NCBI RefSeq assembly: GCF_004345665.1
Contig: NZ_SLWR01000006.1
Span: 62,001-126,000, forward strand
DNA length: 64,000 nt
From: Kribbella antiqua
Lineage (GTDB): Bacteria; Actinomycetota; Actinomycetes; Propionibacteriales; Kribbellaceae
Reading direction: 5' to 3'
The translations under genes were made by a program, and so were the position numbers. The first letter of the stretch is position 1; each line of letters starts with the position of its first letter. A model generated the notes under the pieces. That model ran no database searches. It was not told the origin of the DNA and saw nothing but the letters and a program-made list of their open reading frames with translations. Of the stretch, positions 61,412-64,000 are shown piece after piece.

Positions 61412-61570
61412 TCAGTCAAGTGACAGGTAGATGACGTTGCCCGTCTTCCAGTAGATCCCGTACAGGACGCTCAGCAGGATCGACAGCCCGACCGTGATGG
61501 CCGGGAACGTCATGTGGAACATCACCGTGATGGCGAACTGCCAGCGGGACAGGTCGAGGAGACTCGTGAC
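61412..61570 (-). pseudogene. cydA N-terminal remnant (cytochrome bd oxidase subunit I)
   Basis: A 52-residue open stretch reads VTSLLDLSRWQFAITVMFHM, TFPAITVGLSILLSVLYGIY, WKTGNVIYLSLD, stop. The first 48 residues are the unmistakable N-terminus of cytochrome bd ubiquinol oxidase subunit I, including the first membrane helix and the haem-ligand region; the full protein is about 450 residues. The first codon is GTC where GTG would be expected, and the sequence stops abruptly. It lies 10 bp downstream of the MFS gene. Probably a dead fragment. Confidence 0.7.
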
Positions 61571-61580
61571 GGCTCTCCGG

Positions 61581-63041
61581 TCAGGCGTCGAGGACGGGCG
61601 CGACCGCGGCCGCCTTGGTGAAGCGCGGCAGTACGGCGGCGCCGACGGCGAGCAGGGCGATGATGACCATCTGCACGGACTCGACGGTGGCGAAGGCGTG
61701 TGGGGTGTTGTGCTCGGCGCGCGCGAGGTAGAGGGTGCCGAGGGTCGCCACGCCGAGCGCCAGGCCGCTTTGCTGCAAGGTGATCAGTACGCCGCTGCCC
61801 ACGCCGCCGAGGTGAGTCGGTACGTCGGCCAGCACGCTGCGGAACAGGCCGGCGAACAACATCGATCCACCGGCACCGGACAGCGCCAGCGGAACCGCCA
61901 TGTCCCAGAGGTGTACGTGCGGCCAGCGGTCGACGACGACGGCAATCAGTGAGGCGAGGCCGGCGAGCTGGATGATCGCACCAGCCGACAGCGCGGCCCG
62001 GCCGAAGCGGCCGATCAGCCGCGGCGCGAACACAGAGCCGAGGAAGAACATCAACGCCATTGGCAGGATCGCCAGGCCACCATGGAGTGCGTCCTCGTGC
62101 AGCCCGTCCTGGACGGTCAGGGCGAAGACGAACATGAACGCGCCGAAGCCGATGCTGAACGCGAACAGCATCACCAGGCCACGCGACATCGACGGCAGCT
62201 TCAGCAGCGACGGCGGCATCAACGGGATCTGACCACGCCGCTCGGCACGGCGCTCGACCATTGCGGTCGCCACACCGAGCACGCAGGCGAGGGCGACCAT
62301 CGCCCACGTCCACCACGGCCAGCCGAGCGAGTGCCCTTCGGTGAGCGGCACCAGTACGGCGGTGAGCGTGGCGGCGAACAGCACCGTGCCGGCGAGGTCG
62401 ATGCCGACTGGATGGTCCGAACGGGTGGCGGGGACGATCCGCGACGCGACCACCAGGACGACGAGGCCGATGGGAACGTTGACCAGGAAGATCGGGCGCC
62501 AGGACGCGCTGGCGATATCGGCGCTGACCAGCAGGCCGCCGACCAGCTGCCCGACCACCGCCGCGATGCCCGACGTGGCGCCGTACAGGGCGAGGGCGCG
62601 GGCCTTGCGTTCGTGCTCGAGGGTGTGGTGGAACGTCGCGAGTACTTGCGGGATGAGCAGGGCGGCGGTGGCGCCTTGGACGATGCGGGCGCCGATCAGT
62701 ACGCCGACGGTCGGTGCGAAGCCGCAGGCCGCCGAGGCCACGACGAAACCGACAAGGGCACCGAGGAAGACGCGGTGGCGGCCGAAGCGGTCGCCCAGCC
62801 GGCCGCCCAGGACCAGAAGAGCGGCGTAGGCGACGCCGTACCCGGCGATCACCAGCTCCAGCTCGGACGCCGAGGCATGCAACGAGGCGTCGATGCTCGG
62901 CAGCGCGACGTTAGTGATGAAGAAGTCCATGATCGGCAGGAACGCGCCGGCCAGCAGGAAGAACACACCGGCCGGGTGCAACCCGCCGGCCAGCGCGACC
63001 GACCGGGGTGAGTCCGGCCGGGCGGTGAGAGTGACGGACAT
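61581..63041 (-). CDS. MFS drug exporter, DHA2 (14-TM) family
   Basis: A 486-residue efflux pump: LAGAFLPIMDFFITNVALPS (helix 1), GGRLGDRFGRHRVFLG (loop 2-3), GARIVQGATAALLIPQVLAT, and motif C region SGIAAVVGQLVGGLLVSADI, with about 14 hydrophobic helices. ATG 63041 starts MSVTLTARPD. It diverges from a MarR gene, its probable regulator, across an AT-rich 91-bp gap with repeated ATAACTAT. Substrate unknown. Confidence 0.9.
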   Translation of the reverse strand: MSVTLTARPDSPRSVALAGGLHPAGVFFLLAGAFLPIMDFFITNVALPSIDASLHASASELELVIAGYGVAYAALLVLGGRLGDRFGRHRVFLGALVGFVVASAACGFAPTVGVLIGARIVQGATAALLIPQVLATFHHTLEHERKARALALYGATSGIAAVVGQLVGGLLVSADIASASWRPIFLVNVPIGLVVLVVASRIVPATRSDHPVGIDLAGTVLFAATLTAVLVPLTEGHSLGWPWWTWAMVALACVLGVATAMVERRAERRGQIPLMPPSLLKLPSMSRGLVMLFAFSIGFGAFMFVFALTVQDGLHEDALHGGLAILPMALMFFLGSVFAPRLIGRFGRAALSAGAIIQLAGLASLIAVVVDRWPHVHLWDMAVPLALSGAGGSMLFAGLFRSVLADVPTHLGGVGSGVLITLQQSGLALGVATLGTLYLARAEHNTPHAFATVESVQMVIIALLAVGAAVLPRFTKAAAVAPVLDA

Positions 63042-63060
63042 CTCGACTCCAGGTGATTAT

Positions 63061-63110
63061 GGCTCGATAACTATTAAGGCAGAATTAGTATGCGTTCATA
63101 ACTATGAGCC
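63061..63110. promoter_or_regulatory. repeats ATAACTAT in marR-exporter gap
   Basis: ATAACTAT at 63067-63074 and 63098-63105, 31 bp apart, bordered by GGCTC (63061-63065) and its complement GAGCC (63106-63110). The segment covers the divergent promoter region of the exporter and marR genes, the expected place for MarR binding. Confidence 0.5.
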
Positions 63111-63132
63111 GACAATCACCTAGGCTGGCGAT

Positions 63133-63612
63133 GTGACGAAGCAGCCATTGCCAGCGGAGGACGGCTGGGTCGAGCTGGCCGACCTGGCGTTGATCATCAG
63201 CCGCGAGATCCAGTACCGCGGCTACACGGACAAGGACGCTGTCGGGCTGACTCAGTCCGAGGGGATGGTGATGCGCTACCTGGTCACGGGTGAGCCCGCC
63301 GCCCCCAGTCAGATCGCCGCCGCGACGGGGCTCCAGCGAACCAACCTCTCGACAACCCTGCGTGGCCTCGAAAACAAAGGCCTCATCCGCCGCCAGGCCA
63401 GTCCGTCCGACGGCCGCGGAGTCACCGTCAGCCGCACCGAGCGCGGCCGCGTCAACCACGTCGCGGTGAGACACGAGTGGGCGCGAGCCGTCAGCGAAGC
63501 CGCCGCCCACGACGACACCCACCTCGAGGCAGCCCTGACCCTCCTCACGGCGATCAAGGACGGCCTGACGCAGAACCGTCCCCCAACCCCCTCCCGCCAT
63601 CCACCGGCCTAA
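63133..63612 (+). CDS. MarR family transcriptional regulator
   Basis: A 159-residue regulator. Winged helix: LTQSEGMVMRYLVTGEPAAP, SQIAAATGLQRTNLSTTLRG, LENKGLIRRQASPSDGRGVT. GTG 63133 is 6 nt after TAGGCT, consistent with leaderless translation. It probably represses the divergent exporter and itself. The Pro-rich tail (NRPPTPSRHPPA) is unusual but short. Confidence 0.88.
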   Translation: MTKQPLPAEDGWVELADLALIISREIQYRGYTDKDAVGLTQSEGMVMRYLVTGEPAAPSQIAAATGLQRTNLSTTLRGLENKGLIRRQASPSDGRGVTVSRTERGRVNHVAVRHEWARAVSEAAAHDDTHLEAALTLLTAIKDGLTQNRPPTPSRHPPA

Positions 63613-63642
63613 AGCCGGCGTCGAGTGGAGGTGCAGGCTGCG

Positions 63643-64000
63643 TCAGTCGGTTTCGTCCTGGGTGGGTGGCAGGGTGGGGTAGTCGAGGATGGGGTAGAGG
63701 CCGACGGTGAAGCCGTAGGTGGTGTTGCCGGCTCGGGGGAGTTGGTCGAACTCGTGGATGATGCGGTCGACCCGCTGCCAGAACTCGGCGGCGCGCTCCT
63801 CCGGGATCCGCGCGTGCCGGATGAACGAGCGGAGTTGGCCGGCGTCGTACGCCGTCTTGGACTCCTCCGCGGCGACCTCGAAGTCGTTGAAGTCCGGTGG
63901 GAGCCGGCCGTCGGCCCGGCCTAGACCGACGAAGAACATCCGGGCGGCGCGGCCGTAGAAGCGTTCCTCGATGGCGCGGACGCGGCGGGTCCGGACGACC
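63643..64000 (-). CDS. probable ArsR-like HTH regulator, C-terminal part (partial)
   Basis: The frame stays open to the window edge, so the N-terminus is missing. The 118 visible residues include TRRVRAIEERFYGRAARMFF, DFNDFEVAAEESKTAYDAGQ, RHARIPEERAAEFWQRVDRI and DQLPRAGNTTYGFTVGLYPI. This resembles the C-terminal effector part of actinobacterial winged-helix (ArsR-like) regulators. An internal ATG at 63939 would leave out the part that continues upstream, so it is not the start. The DNA-binding domain is outside the window. Confidence 0.6.
   Translation of the reverse strand, partial: VVRTRRVRAIEERFYGRAARMFFVGLGRADGRLPPDFNDFEVAAEESKTAYDAGQLRSFIRHARIPEERAAEFWQRVDRIIHEFDQLPRAGNTTYGFTVGLYPILDYPTLPPTQDETD

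Noticed and set aside
1..64000. tRNA, rRNA, CRISPR arrays, transposases or phage genes
   Set aside because: None was recognised on either strand; repeats found are short and not spaced like CRISPR.

Overview
The window is very GC-rich, with dense short-spaced genes, many ATGA/GTGA overlaps, GTG/TTG starts and a high frequency of GTAC-containing words. Gene content points to a filamentous or soil actinomycete: a GlnR-type operator, a Zur box, an acyl-CoA carboxylase epsilon subunit, deazaflavin-type reductase, MDMPI-type and Eis-type proteins. A member of Propionibacteriales such as Kribbella is my best guess. That is inference from gene content and composition, not from a database match.

Layout. 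1-0.6 kb: end of a LuxR-type regulator and a DUF1905 protein. 0.76-10.45 kb: a complete nitrate assimilation operon (GlnR-like operator, NarK transporter, molybdopterin nitrate reductase, a fused FAD-oxidoreductase/NirB, NirD, HemD and a sirohydrochlorin chelatase that would supply siroheme). 10.4-12.4 kb: RibD-type reductase, a deazaflavin-reductase/hemerythrin fusion and its divergent MarR regulator. 12.4-16.4 kb: a MerR regulator with a 30-bp palindrome divergent from acyl-CoA dehydrogenase, carboxyltransferase and HpcH/HpaI aldolase (probably branched-chain acid catabolism). 16.4-19.7 kb: MDMPI-type protein, Zur-box-controlled CobW-like protein and a frameshifted Eis-type acetyltransferase. 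19.7-23.9 kb: a DUF4129/MoxR/DUF58 operon. 24-26.1 kb: TetR/DHA2 efflux pair. 26.1-30.9 kb: Maf-methyltransferase fusion, DUF885 peptidase-like protein, zinc metallopeptidase and small proteins.

30.9-37.7 kb holds three uncharacterised proteins that I read as one family sharing a C-terminal region of about 120-130 residues. They surround the propionyl-CoA carboxylase beta and epsilon subunits. 37.7-42.5 kb: sterol-carrier-like protein, TetR with a 37-bp palindrome, PEP carboxylase and BirA. 42.5-46 kb: OFA-type MFS carrier with a 35-residue companion, PH-domain protein and a second Eis-type protein. 46-47 kb is non-coding or decayed, with nested inverted repeats and a gene remnant. 47-53.4 kb: acyl-CoA dehydrogenase, UDP-glucose dehydrogenase, MFS, purE, purK and GtrA. 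53.5-61.3 kb: a two-component pair beside a secreted NlpC/P60-like protein and a 1543-residue secreted protein with about 16 Ig-like repeats. 61.4-64 kb: a cydA remnant, DHA2 efflux/MarR pair and a partial regulator.

The strongest second-look items are the three-member unknown family with its apparently leaderless promoters, the in-frame oxidoreductase-NirB fusion that keeps an internal ribosome binding site, the Maf-methyltransferase fusion, the single-base frameshift in the first Eis-type gene, and the truncated cydA and 46-47 kb remnants. No tRNA, rRNA, CRISPR array or transposase was recognised.
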